A DNA stretch of 64,000 nucleotides, taken from positions 62,001-126,000 of the forward strand of contig JAPTHN010000111.1 of the NCBI GenBank assembly GCA_026936325.1. The letters are read 5' to 3'. The position numbers and the translations under genes are program-made. This document shows positions 43,201 through 55,206 of this stretch, one piece after another (the stretch's first letter is position 1; every line of letters begins with the position of its first letter). The stretch comes from Platynereis dumerilii (taxonomy: Eukaryota > Annelida > Polychaeta > Phyllodocida > Nereididae). Below the pieces are notes generated by a model. The model saw nothing but the letters and a program-made list of their open reading frames with translations, searched no databases and was not told where the DNA came from.

Positions 43201-46200
43201 AATTGTATGATGATACATCTCAGATGAATGTTTAATTCGGACAACCCGATAATTCAGTGATCAGGGGCGTCAGTTTAATTTTAAAGTGGTGGGGAAAATA
43301 GTGGTCACATCTTCGTAAAAGATGTTGGGGGAACATTATAACTTTTTTGGCTGCTCAGAAACAAGTATAATTTGGCCAACAAGTGGTGAGGCAAATGCCC
43401 CACAGGCCCCACCTACACTGACGTCACTGTCAGTGATGCAAACATCGACTCAATTGGAGATCAGCTAATTCTCCAATCAAAGCAGTAATTGTAATGTTTG
43501 TCTGTATACATGCAAGGCAATGTTTTCTTACTAATTGGCATTGATGTGGTACCATTTGTCTTGATTTGGTGAATGACTTCTGCCTGTGTGAGAATGACCA
43601 GTTGTGTCATTCTAGAGAAATGGTTTCATTTTACTGAAGTAGAATTTCCGTGATTTCTGACTTTGAAAAAGTTAGAATAAGTTTACTTTTTCACATGTTG
43701 TGATTCTGTTCACAAGTAGATAATTGATTTTTTTCCAAAGGTTGAATTGCCTTTATGGAAACCATTCACTTTCTATTGTTGTTTATTACCTCCTAAAATA
43801 AATCCATTATTTTTCCCTCTTGTTTCACAAACACTTCAGTAGAAAGGAATGGGCCATCTTTCAAGAATGTCCTGACAACACCTTGGGTGACAGTACAATT
43901 GATATTTCTCCCACAAAGCATGTGACAAAATGTATGCATAGATGTACAAGAAATGGTGCCTTGTTACTTGACCTAAGGTGATTTAGAAATGTCTACCAAT
44001 GATCACATGGCATTGTACAAAGAAGAACTGCAGTAATATGCATAGTAAAGTAAAAATATCAAGACAAATCTTACATTTAGTTGCCCACTCCCTCATTGTT
44101 GTTGGACCGTCACTCTGTGTGGGTGTCTCCAATCAATTCATGTCTCAGGGAGGATGGAGTTTGCAAGAATTCTAGGTTTTTTAATTGCCTGTGTAGCACT
44201 TCTTTAAGCTATTCACCCACTTTGTATACATTAAAGCAGAATAGCTTCACTATGATTCTATGGAATCGGTGGGGGTAGAGATGTTGGATAATTTGACTTG
44301 GGGACTTCAACAAAAGGGTATGATTGAATGAGTTTAATATATGGAAATGAAATGCAGGCTTTCCCACATGGCCAGGTGGAAATCACAAGCCAGGCTGATT
44401 ATACCTTATTTAATAGGGGTAATTACAAGTGTCACTAGACAGAGGTATTTCCAACAATCCTCACCAAACAGTTGCCAAAAGAGGACCTAGTTGATAGATT
44501 TGTGTATCTGTCATTGGTGTTGAAATGAGTCTGATCAGAATTTTAGGTATGTGCAAATACTGAATATAGTCCAGGTGAGTTATATTGAGTAGTTTTCAAA
44601 ACACAAAATCGATTTAAGCATTTTGCCAATCAAATAGTGTTGGCAAGGTAAGACACAACAAACAGGCTATTACACTGGTCATCACCAGGTGGTTGAGCAT
44701 CACACAAAAAAAAAAAGAACAGCAGGTTAGATTGTGTCTGTTGCAAGTTCCATGTTTTATGGAGGACCTTGTGTAACTTCGATATCAGATCTTATTCAAT
44801 TCTTATTATCATCTGGACTCTGGAATACAGGAATAGTGGAAAGAGCAAAAGTTGTCAAAGTGCATGCATGTACAAAAAACACTGGCTATAAAAAGCAACA
44901 TTTTCTTCAAAGACAGAACTTCATTCTGTGGACACCAGAATAAAGAAATAAGGTGTTAACCTGGTGGGAGACACATTTGGAAATGTTTATGTCTTAAGCT
45001 GCAGCACACTTCAGCGAAGCTCTGTCAGTTGAAAATGACTTTCACAATTAATTTACAACCGCCTTTCAGGAATTCTGTTCATTTCACCTTCTACTTTGAG
45101 GAAACCTCTCACTTTTTTCCCCTTGAAATCTGGTACTTATTTTGCTTCCATCCTCCATTCTTCATTTTGTTTGTGTGCAAAATATAGGGAACCTCTTTGG
45201 AGGAAAATCTTGCTTCAATGGAAGGATCTATTCACTAGAAAATTATTGTTAGTTTCTGGAATTCTGGCCTCTGTACAAGAAGGGCTGATTGGTTAACTGG
45301 TTTTCCCTGTGTGCTACAACTAAAAAAGGAAAGCGGCAGGTAGAAAGATATGCATATGCCCTCTCGGTTTCTCCTTATCAGAAGTCGTTTCATGGACAAA
45401 TATCAAGCAGAATTGTAGCAAAAAGAAGTTTGCCCACATGATTGCCTAGAATTGTAATATTCTGCCAGGGATTTGGACAGCTTTTCATCTCATTTTGGCA
45501 TGTCCTCAAAACATAGAATGGGTCAGCATCAACTTTTAGACTTTTTTTAAAAATAAGGGCATTTTTGGAGCAAAAAAACATTTCTAAAAGCTGTAGAGCT
45601 TCCAACTAATTTTAAATGGCATGCGCATCAGGTGAGAATCAATAAAGCAACGAACCAGGTGAAATTCAACAAAGCAGAGAGGAGGGCATAACCCCAGGCT
45701 ACAGAGGAGTAGCATTTTAGCCACCCACAGAGGAATACCAGGAGAGAGTTTAACTAATATTAGCCTGCCAGCATGATTGCACTGACTTGTAGTTCTGTCA
45801 GGATTTTTGGCCAGCTTTTCAGTTTTTCAGAACATAAACTGTGCCAGCACCATTTGTTAAGACTTAAGGACGTTTTTGAGGATAAAATACATTTCTACTA
45901 AATACTTTACTTTCAAACTTATTCTGAAAAAAAAGGAAGCACTAACTCCCTTGCTTAAAAAATGTATATGACAATACAAAATAGAAGCTAATAGAAGGTT
46001 CACTATTAAAACCTTCAGTCAGATGAAAAAGGGGAACTTTGAAATGTTGTAGACACATTGTACAATTTGAGTATTTGACTCCATTTTATTGTATACAGGC
46101 TCGACTGAGGAAAAGATAGAAGTAATCTTGTTCTGTAACTGATTAATGATGATCATTTCTTTCATGTGACATGGGTCAGTGTTGATCAAAGCGGCTTGTG

Positions 46201-47546
46201 TTAATTTATACAGTTTAATCAAGGATCATGTCATTGATTAATGATCTTTGAATACATTAAAATAGGAGCAGAGCTAGGATGGCCATGTTCTTGCATACAT
46301 TAATATGGTCTTGGGATCAGATGGTCAGACTTGGGCACAGATCAGATGGCCAGGGCTCTCTAGATTGCAAAATAGCATTGATCAAAAAAGCCATTAAGGA
46401 TGGCAATCGGGCCTTCATGTAGTATTGCCATTCAATATAGTGAGCAAATTTATATCAATTTACGTCACTGTAAATCATACGTAGTACGGAAGTTAAGGCA
46501 CCAACAGTTGGCAAAAGTCATGCACTTTGTGATAACATCCATGAGGCTGTGTACATCAACACCAGGCATCTTCAGGACGATTTTTCAGAGGGATGCTGTT
46601 TCAAATATTAGTGGTTACCATGGCGACTATTTCAATAAGTGAGTGTCCATATGCAACCAGAAATGGTCACATTGGTCAGCCATTCTCACAAGTCAGAGGT
46701 TAACTGTGAGCTGGCATGGCTGGCATAGCCTCAATGTGCCAGCTCATATTCATGAGAGCTTAGCTTCTGACATTATGAAAATGCTGATGTGCATGATTTA
46801 TTTATAACTGTAAAACAATAAATTTTTAAATCCGCTTTCAAATGATCTTGAAATTATCGGGATATTTTATTATGTTGTCTTATTTTTGAGTTTACAATTT
46901 ATGGTAATAGTGATAATTGGGTCAAAGCTTTCTTCTGTCCTACATTTGACTTACAACGGGCCAATGATATCATTGTGGTGTTACAGTAATTGTGCTATAT
47001 TACCATAATAACCAGCCATAATAAATCAGTAAGGAGTTATGAGTTCCAGTTCTAACTACAATCTTGAACCACAAATTGCTTGTTTTTATTGATTACTATC
47101 TTTAAGCAACATCTTGGAACATCTCCAATCCTATCGTAGTATATCGGAATTATAATTTATGTAACTTTGACTTCTAATAGTTTAGCTGGCTGAGCCACAC
47201 GCATGAATACCAATAATACCTCATAGAAAACACAAGCGTATGCAATTCTATTTGGAGAACAGAGCCGTTTTGCAAATAACACACACTTATGTTGCAAATG
47301 CAATAGTTGACCTTGTACATCTCACTTATTTTGATAAAGTTACGGCATGCAAAGTATTTTTTCTTTTATAGTACTTACATACTTTGAAGAAATACAAAGC
47401 TAGTGGAAGCCTATTCAAAAGTCACATGACAAATTCAAATTATAATACAACCAGAGCAGTGATTCCAAACCGTTATACATCATTTGTTACCAGTCCGAGA
47501 CCAGACAGCTTCCTTCCCCTACCTTCCCTTGCTTGAACAAAAAGGT
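40293..47546 (-). repeat. Right arm of the 17 kb inverted repeat
   Basis: Complement of 30615-40060, lacking both left-arm insertions. The uninterrupted sites are readable: GCAACATAAGTGTGTGTTAT (in complement) where the recombinase element sits, and AAACATTAACACAG (in complement) where the TA element sits. Confidence 0.92.
43262..43429. mobile_element. 168-bp MITE, right-arm copy
   Basis: Palindrome counterpart of 36098-36265, present in both arms and so older than the duplication. Confidence 0.6.
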
Positions 47547-49180
47547 CCACATCATAAGGTCCCATTATTTGGGGTGCTCCTAACACAGAAGGGAAGTCCA
47601 ATGAGAAGAAGAAGAAGCTCCCCAGAATATCATGCGAGCTGTGCGAGCAGTCTGATTGATTTCAGCAGGAATTAGAATCATAGGGGGAGATAGAAAGTGA
47701 CAATAAAGAATGACTAGATTAGTACACACTTCGTATATCTCTACCTTCAAAATGCCAATTTCTTGTGGGAACTGTCCACTCTGAGGTATAGAAGTTGGGA
47801 CTATATGTATGAGTGTAATAACAAAAACCCTCAGTGGCAGTTAAATGTTTGAACCGTGGCAGATTATAGGTGTCGCCACTTGTGGCTTGTTTGACAAGGG
47901 TTACTCTGCACAGCCTTTATTCAAAGCCCTTCCTACTATTTATGTGAAAGAAATATGAATACTGGGCTTATATCAAATTGAACATTTCATGGTGATACAC
48001 CATTTCTATCAGCCACTTCAGCTGTAAAATATTATAGGACCTCTTTCATGTGGGATGTATTCTGTAAAGACAGGGTACTAACTGACAGTGAAATTTTCGT
48101 TTGTCTGGCTTTTACTGCCTGAATAAGTCCTCATGGAAAATTGTGTGGTAATTTTCCTCAGTGACATGTCGGCCTATTTCCTTTTCCAAATCAGACCAAT
48201 CATTATGGTGAAGGCTTAATATGTAGAGGGACAGGTACAGTCTGGTTTGTTACTATGTGTACTTTTAGCAGTTAGACGTGAGATAAAAATATATAAGAAT
48301 CTGCAACTTATAGAACTAACAACACAAAACAACAACTGTGAATTTTGAGAAAATGTTGATCAAAGTAAACTGTCAAATTTTATAGAATCTGTGACAAATT
48401 TTTAAAAACACACAATGTATATATGTATGTCCAGGGCATTTCTTGGACTTGTCATATTATGCTAGTATACGGATGGATTAAATCGATTAGTTCAAAAGCC
48501 TGAGCTGATATACCATGTCTGTCAAAGAGTGGTACTTCTGCGAGTAAGGCGCACTATTCAGCAAAAGGAGTATTTTGGGGTTCTCAGCTCCTATCTTGTC
48601 CATGTTATGAAATAGTCAGATTTTTCATTTTGGCGGTGTCACATCTGCAGCAGTGATCATGACGCTACCATCAGTATGTTATACTACTGCTCTGCTGCTG
48701 TGGTGACGTCACAAAGCGCTCTTGGACCTGTTGACCTGTCAACCTGTCAACCTGTCAACCCGTCAACCCATCAACCTGTCTACCCGTCAACCTGTTAGCC
48801 TGTCAACCTGTCAACCCGTCAACCCATTATATTACTTGAAATCTAAGGCCTTCCCCAATTCGGTGAATATCGCGCCTTTATTATTCGGCTCATGGGCTGA
48901 GCTGAGCTCCCTCAATTGCTGTGATTATAAGTTTTGGGAAGCAGTTGAATTGAGGAATAGACTGAATAGTCTATATTTTGTCTCGATCAGTCAGTTGACA
49001 TGCGGAGCTCAAAAAATGTCTCAATAGAGTGGAAATAATTATTGGAAAAATTCAAAAGCATTGATGTCAAGAATGGGGGTTCTTTAGACAGGTTTAGAGG
49101 CAAAGACACTGTAGACTGTATTTGACTTGAAGATAAATGCTCTACCTCAATATTTTAAAAATCAAAATCAAATAAGAAAT
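47547..49180. other. Intergenic beyond the right arm
   Basis: Mostly unremarkable AT-rich DNA, with an 8-bp tandem repeat at 48727-48836. No host exon was recognised. Confidence 0.35.
48727..48836. repeat. (ACCTGTCA)n tandem repeat
   Basis: About thirteen 8-bp units of ACCTGTCA with ACCCGTCA variants. The Gln/Pro/Ser-rich frame over it is an artefact. Confidence 0.9.
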
Positions 49181-49189
49181 TCAAATATG

Positions 49190-49370
49190 TAGTCACTTTA
49201 GATGTCAATCAAGATTCAAAGAAACTATGCAAAACCGCAAAAAATTTCCTCATCAGTTCTAACAAAATTGACACTTACCAGATTGAAAGTCATGAAAGTC
49301 ATCAGTTCCATCCAGAAATCAGATAATGGTTCGTAGACCTGTAGAAGGAATAACGAGCAACGTTTTGTCT
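49190..49370 (-). other. Exon-like segment, inverted copy of 26474-26675
   Basis: The minus strand reads TTATTCCTTCTACAG, a 60-bp exon-like run (VYEPLSDFWMELMTF then MTFNL, with a 9-bp internal duplication), then GTAAGTGTC. Splice sites are intact. It lies outside the right palindrome arm, as its mate lies outside the left arm. Confidence 0.45.
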
Positions 49371-50039
49371 AACTACAGACACTTCACAGAAAGTAGGAAA
49401 ATAACAGAATTGGCAGCCATTTTGGAACAACTAGGTCAAATCTGAAATGGCTCCCTTTCTGAATTTATTCTTCAATATGTCTTAGTTCTGCCTGGAGTGT
49501 TACGATGATGCATGTGTTTCATTTACAAAAACTGGAAAAATCCTCATCTTACCCATGATTTGACCAAAAATTTCCTACAGTATCAAACAATATAAGATTT
49601 ACAGTATCATTTTGAGAAAATATGAGGTCTATACTTTATAAAAACATAAATAACAATTCCTGAATTTTGTTTTTTGGTTTTGGGGGTCTATTTTTTTTGA
49701 GACAGGCCATCAGTGAAGAATTAGATATGCAATACATACTTAAGACATTAATTGTACTTCAACAAATTTGAAGAATATGATGAAATGTATTGTTTTGCAT
49801 TTTCCAGGCATCTTCTACATGACAAACATTATATCAAACAACTTTTTTTCAAATCCTATGATTTTCCCTGTCAAATTGATAATTGTTTCATTTGCAACAG
49901 TGTAGGCTAGTCAGCACAAAACAATTAACCATCTATAAAAAGTCACCATATATTTAAAATTAAAGTTAAAAAAGTAGAACAGGCTTATTTGTATTGGAGG
50001 TTTTATCTTTGTTGTAGAATTAAAATTTATGTCATAGGT

Positions 50040-50278
50040 ATGATATCTGCTCTGTGTGTCCCATCCTGATGACAGCGAGGATTTATGGTATGGTATATTT
50101 TCTGTGTTTTTTTCCGGGTGGTCCCTTGGCAGCGACATCTAGGATGTCATAGAGGGACACCTTCTCCATGTATGCTATTTTAAAAACTGAACCCGTATAT
50201 ATACATAATGTTGAATTGTATGCTTGGAATTCATGAGAAAATAAAACGAATCTGAATCTGAATCTGAATCTGAATCTA
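50040..50278 (+). mobile_element. Retroposon 3' end with hairpin and (GAATCT)n tail
   Basis: A hairpin at 50117-50161 (GGTGGTCCCTT with AGAGGGACACC, and an inner GACATC-TAG-GATGTC stem) is followed by an AAATAAAACG stretch and five GAATCT units ending at 50278. This layout is that of a non-LTR element 3' terminus. Its 5' limit is not visible. Confidence 0.6.
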
Positions 50279-50625
50279 CATGAGCATCCTTGTAATGTTA
50301 GCTCTTGCTATGGTGGCTTCTGCAATCATCTTGAATCTGGCTAAGAAAAAGACGGGACCTCACCCCATACTGAAAAGGGTATGTCTGCACCTGGGGCTGT
50401 ACTTTCATGTGATTCAAAACTGAGGCACAATAAGTCATCAAAGACACTCTTATTCAACTTTTGCAGGTTCTTGGCTGGGGACTTGGATGTGTTCTGTTCG
50501 TGAAGAGCGAGGATTACATCAATTTGGTTGAAGGGGACGAAGAAGACAAAGCAAGGAAATCGGATGAAATCCCCTGGCACTACATCGCTGCTGTCCTCGA
50601 CAGATTCTCTTGCTCTTTATGTTAA
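50277..50625 (+). pseudogene. Cys-loop (nicotinic-type) receptor fragment, M3 to M4
   Basis: Two exon-like pieces. The first (to 50378) reads YMSILVMLALAMVASAIILN then LAKKKTGPHPILKR, a third membrane segment, and ends at the donor GTATGT in phase 0. The second follows TTTTGCAG at 50467 and reads LGWGLGCVLFVKSED, an acidic linker, then IPWHYIAAVLDRF, the conserved entry to the fourth segment of acetylcholine-type receptors. The frame ends at TAA (50623-50625) inside M4; a neighbouring frame continues LFMLIPHLSLQ, suggesting a one-base shift. The 5' side is cut by the retroposon tail and no M1/M2 or ligand-binding exons were found. Most likely a gene relic. Confidence 0.6.
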
Positions 50626-50639
50626 TTCCGCACTTGTCA

Positions 50640-51600
50640 TTGCAGTAGCTCTAGCCACTCCATGGTAAAGGCTTACAGACTGAGACTCCGACAGATTTTA
50701 TTTAGCTCATCTAGAAATGAAATAACACATAATTATAATATAACTGTTCATCACCAGTCGATTAGATGTGGCACCGAGATCTCTCTAAGATACATAGATA
50801 GTTCATTTGCCATTTTTTCATATAAATATATGTGTATATAATAATGCATAATTGCAACAAAAGATTTGCCTGTAATGGCAGACAGAAATCGATAGATTTA
50901 TGCATCTATTAATGATGATACATTCCAAAAAAATGTAATGAGGCTGTTTTATAAGCAGGAACAAAATGATAATTAAAATGTTATCGCTCTCCTGATAGGC
51001 CAATGTTCAGTTAATAAAATAAATTAAGAAAGAATAATTTGCCATTGGGTCTTTTTCATTTTTACATTACTAATTGTACCTGTTTTCCCAAATAAGTATA
51101 CTTCAATTTATCCTTTTTTGAGCAATAAATTATTGAATAAATAATTATTTACTGAACTAACACAATCAAAGGTACATCCTCGTACTGCAAACCAACCATG
51201 GTGGAATTTACACTCTTGCTATTGCTATTCACTGAACAAACACCATTACCCCGATTAAGTTTTTTTTCTCAATGATTTGTGCCGAACCTAACAGTGAAAT
51301 TTGCACCTCATCGCATCATTGGATTTGGTGAATGGACAGCTTCTAGAATAACTCCTAATATATAACAAACTAATCAACACAGGGTTCTACATCTTTTTGC
51401 ACTGGAAATATAATTAAATTTACCATAATAGTTTCATTGAGGTTCTGTTAAAACAAGGAGCGCCACTTTGAACCTTCTCGTCAAACATTAATCAATTCCT
51501 ACAACAATGCTCATTAATCATAACCCATTCCATTCTCATCCTGTTTTCTTTGTTCTTCTTCTTCTTCAAAAAAAAAGCAAAAATAGATGATCTTGAAAAT
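50640..51600. other. Intergenic, nothing recognised
   Basis: AT-rich, with no repeats or coding signal beyond the retroposon tails on either side. Confidence 0.3.
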
Positions 51601-51905
51601 GTCGTAGCTACTTCACATTTTTCATGTTTTTCATTTTTAAATTCTATTATATTAGACTTAGATTTTCCTTGATTATTAAATATAACAATCACACTGCCTG
51701 TTATAATTTACTACAATACGAATTATTATGATTATATTGTCTGTTTTGCATAGGGGGTGTACACGATAGCGCCAATCAAAGCTGGCTTAGTGTACATCCC
51801 CTAGACCCGTAGAAATAATTTTCAAAATTTAATTAATTATGTAACTGCAATTCTTTATTGGTCTGAATAAAAATTTTGTCATTTTCATTGTCATTGTCTT
51901 TCTTG
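51600..51905 (+). mobile_element. Retroposon 3' end with hairpin and TCATTG tail
   Basis: A hairpin at 51752-51802 (AGGGGGTGTACAC paired with GTGTACATCCCCT) is followed by an AT-rich stretch, GAATAAAAATTTTG and TCATTG-type units near 51875-51900. Same layout as 50040-50278 and 61830-62045. The 5' limit is unclear. Confidence 0.5.
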
Positions 51906-52563
51906 AGCTTTGCTGAACCGTAAAAATAATCATTCTCTCAGATTAAATTACTTGCAGTTTATTCACCATAACTAACACTTACGTACATCTTTGGATACAA
52001 CTTCAGAAGGTTTTGTCGGATGTGATATGATTGTTTTGCCACTTCATAAAAGCATCTCAGGAGTTAATTCCCAGACCTCATAACTTGTGCTTGATTCCAT
52101 CCTACAAAATTCTATCTGAAGGGATCGCAAACATCTCTACTTACGTGTGAACAATTCAATCTATCATAATTGCTGGATTGTGTACACAGTGTGATCGATC
52201 TTAATCTACCATATCAAAAGGTGAATCATAAGAGTGTCTCAGTCATCAAAAGCATCAAACCTTTTCACACATAAAGTCACCAGTGCAGAAAAACAATTAG
52301 TTTTATAAAATACATCACAGACAAAATCAGAAAGCTCCATAATTATGAATATTCATGAGCCGGTGACCATACGCAATGAGCTTCATGCATGCCTAAATAT
52401 AAGCCCCCGCAAATAAACGTTTTTGAAGATTTGAACTCTGGAGCATCCACTGTTTTGATTGGCTCCTCCACTAAGTTATTCATGCATACATTAACATCTT
52501 TAGCCAATAGGAAACTGTTTCAACTACAGAAGTCAATTGGAATAAATTATGAATTATTAGTTG

Positions 52564-52572
52564 TATATAAGG
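52564..52572 (+). promoter_or_regulatory. TATA box of the GPCR gene
   Basis: TATATAAGG, with an initiator-like TCAGC 25 bp downstream giving a start near 52591. It lies 325 bp before the favoured start codon. Confidence 0.55.
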
Positions 52573-52758
52573 ACCCATCACGCGTAGATCAGCGGACTTT
52601 GAGCAGTCTTTTTGGAGTCTGAGGTTTGGAACATTCAGCTTCAAATTGCATTATATAATTGTTTTCGATTACTGAATTTTATTGACAATTGAAGAAGAAT
52701 CAACAGGCATATTAACTTAACCAGCCTGGTACTGCTAAGCCAGGCTTGTTGATATAAG

Positions 52759-52908
52759 GTATGTAATTATTTACTGCTCATAATTAATAATGAAGTATGC
52801 ACCAAGCATTATTATTGGACACTAACACAGTAACAGGAAGAAATTTATGTACAAACTCAGACTTTTCAAATTATTTATGCTCAACTTCTTCATATTCCTT
52901 CATTTCAG
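52759..52908 (+). other. Probable 5'UTR intron of the GPCR gene
   Basis: AAG|GTATGT at 52759 and a pyrimidine-rich TTCCTTCATTTCAG ending at 52908 would remove 150 bp, placing the ATG at 52916 seven bases into the exon. If spliced, the upstream ATG at 52847 is intronic. Confidence 0.5.
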
Positions 52909-53998
52909 CATTTCAATGATGGATGATCCGTTGCTATCCACTGTTACTGATGGCTTGTCAACAGAGGAAGGAACTGTTGTTAATAATACACCCATTGAAT
53001 ATAAAATTGCAGCTATTTTATTCAGATATTATGCAATTGTCTTGCTTATAATTGGACTATTTGGTAATACTATGACATTTATTGTGTTTTCTCGTAAGGG
53101 TATGAAAGGATCAGTGACATCATTTCTATTTCGTATGCTTGCTGTTGCCGATAATTTTGTTTGCCTTGTTACTAATATCCCAGAAGTTATGTTGGAGCTA
53201 GCAGGTACGAGTGCCGCATATGCAACAGACCCACAGTGTAAGGTGCATGGTTACATATTCTTTGCTGGGAAGACTTATGCTGTTTGGGCTCTATTACTAA
53301 TAGTCCTTGAACGATTTATTGGGATAACGTTCCCTCATAAAGCGTCTTCATTAATTACCTTCAAACGTGCCAAAATGTCTGTGGGTATACTTTTCATTAT
53401 CATCTATGCTTTATATGCTCCTTTGCTATTTGTTATGTCAGCTACTGAGATTTATGACACATTTGGTAATATCATAAATTACTATTGTGAGGTGTCTTCA
53501 ACAAATTTACCATATTTTGTTCTGAAGTTCTTCCCATGGTTCGATTTGTTGATGTACTGTGTCATACCATTTATCCTCATGATAATTGCCAACATCTGCA
53601 TCATATACAAACTGGTCTTGTCAAGCAGGATGAGACAAGAAACTACCAGAGACTCATCCCAATCGGATGTCCGAGGCACGACAATCATGCTGCTTGGTAT
53701 ATCTTTTGGTTTCATCATCTGCACTGGCCCATACTGCGTCAGTAGTTATATTTACACAGTGTATGGCACAAGCAGCCCTAAACATTATCTATTCGGCGCC
53801 TTTGCTTCTGTATTAGTCAACATGAACCACTGCATTAACTTCTACATCTATTGCTTAACTGGAACTCGCTTCAGAAGAGAGGTGCGCAAAATGTTTGGAT
53901 GTCATGAACCGAACAATACAACATTAAGTACTGTGAGAACTGGTGTTACTAGCAGATCAGATACTGTTAGTGCTAAAGCATGTACTGTTGGAACTTAA
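52847..53998 (+). CDS. Rhodopsin-type (class A) peptide-like GPCR
   Basis: Open frame of 383 residues with seven membrane segments. Landmarks: GN at 73-74 (TM1), LAVAD with Asp102 (TM2), Cys131 and Cys214 for the TM3-loop 2 disulfide, ERF at 155-157 (DRY position), Pro241 (TM5), CTGP at 292-295 (TM6, CWxP position) and NHCINFYIY at 327-335 followed by CLTGTRFRREV (TM7 and helix 8). The TM7 style, N-x-x-INF-x-x-Y-C, is common in invertebrate neuropeptide receptors. The first ATG adds 23 hydrophobic residues that overlap a strong splice acceptor, so a start at 52916 (360 residues, MMDDPLLS) is preferred. N-glycosylation site at Asn47. The coding part is in one exon. Ligand not identifiable; the protein looks functional. 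Confidence 0.92.
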   Translation: MYKLRLFKLFMLNFFIFLHFSISMMDDPLLSTVTDGLSTEEGTVVNNTPIEYKIAAILFRYYAIVLLIIGLFGNTMTFIVFSRKGMKGSVTSFLFRMLAVADNFVCLVTNIPEVMLELAGTSAAYATDPQCKVHGYIFFAGKTYAVWALLLIVLERFIGITFPHKASSLITFKRAKMSVGILFIIIYALYAPLLFVMSATEIYDTFGNIINYYCEVSSTNLPYFVLKFFPWFDLLMYCVIPFILMIIANICIIYKLVLSSRMRQETTRDSSQSDVRGTTIMLLGISFGFIICTGPYCVSSYIYTVYGTSSPKHYLFGAFASVLVNMNHCINFYIYCLTGTRFRREVRKMFGCHEPNNTTLSTVRTGVTSRSDTVSAKACTVGT

Positions 53999-54085
53999 TG
54001 GTAGTGGGAGCATGAGGAATAGAATCTTGGATTTGATGATCTTGACTGATTGACGGCTTCCGACAAGTGAAATTGAACTTGATAT

Positions 54086-54091
54086 AATAAA
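54086..54091 (+). promoter_or_regulatory. Poly(A) signal of the GPCR gene
   Basis: AATAAA 88 bp after the stop codon. Confidence 0.6.
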
Positions 54092-54632
54092 CAACTAATA
54101 AGTCAATTTTTGCTCATAGGAAGTTCCGAATGACTATTTCTGAAATCCACTTTCTCATACTGGTCACTGACATCAGAGTAGAAAATTGGTAGGTATCATT
54201 GGAGTGAGCAAGATATTTGATTGTGAAAGTGGATGCTCCTAATTCATGTGTTCTTTAGAGTGACTTTCCTATTCAAATTGAGACCGCAATCGTCAGTCTA
54301 CAAAACAACATTTTCAGTATCCCGTATGGAACAATATTCAAAATACCATCTAAAAGATTCTAACTGGTATAATTTAATATAATATATATAATAATAACGA
54401 TACAAATGTCTTATAAATGTTGTAAAGCATTCACAGTTGTTGTTGTTGTTTCTTTTCATCATGTTTTGCTCATCCGGAATATGACCACAGAGAAAAATGC
54501 AGGAGTTGAAAAGGATCCAGAAAGGGACCACTCTTAATCTAACAAGCGTATATTATATCAGGCAGATGATAAGGATGAGGATAAGGATGAATTTTATTTC
54601 ATTTTGTTAAAAAATATATATATATATATAGT
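54092..54632. other. Intergenic, nothing recognised
   Basis: Ends in short GATAAG and (TA)n tracts (54570-54632). Confidence 0.35.
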
Positions 54633-54774
54633 AGTTATACCATGGGCATATGTGGTATACGGAGATATATACAGCCGAGGTGGTAAATATAACCCGAGGG
54701 CATAGCCCGAGGGTTATATTTACCACCGAGGCTGTATATATCCCGTATACCACAAATATGCCTTTGGTATAACT
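54633..54774. mobile_element. 142-bp snap-back MITE
   Basis: AGTTATACCATGGGCATATG pairs with CATATTTGTGG... reversed at the right end (CCTTTGGTATAACT), and pairing runs to the middle through GGTAAATATAACCC / GGGTTATATTTACC. Almost the entire element is stem. Confidence 0.85.
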
Positions 54775-55164
54775 GATTTATACCATTATTCACTGTTTCA
54801 GAGGATTAATTTGTTATAATGTGTATGGAGACGAAGACCAATTTACTAAAAATGTCTCTATTGTATTACCAGAGATACCAAAATGGTCATAAAATGTTTC
54901 TTTATTTAACAAAATTAACAACTTATTTTTTAAATCAATATTCCAGTGTCAATAACTTAAATTATGTTCAAGCTACAAAAGCTCTTGTAAACTCCAGAGT
55001 GAGGCTCAATGGCATCTGTCATGACGTCATGATTCAAATGCTGGCTTATGATTGGCTGATTCAGTGTTTGTGCATTGTGACATCACCACTTGTCACATGA
55101 CCACTAAATATATGTGATATATGGCGATATATATCATGGTAAATATTGAAGGATTTATCAGCGA

Positions 55165-55170
55165 GTATGG

Positions 55171-55203
<33 letters not shown>
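55165..55203. repeat. (TA)n microsatellite
   Basis: Uninterrupted TA repeat directly abutting the element that starts at 55204. Confidence 0.95.

Positions 55204-55206
<3 letters not shown>

Noticed and set aside
48722-49027. 101-residue frame with Gln/Pro/Ser repeats
   Set aside because: Product of an 8-bp tandem repeat; no homology after it.
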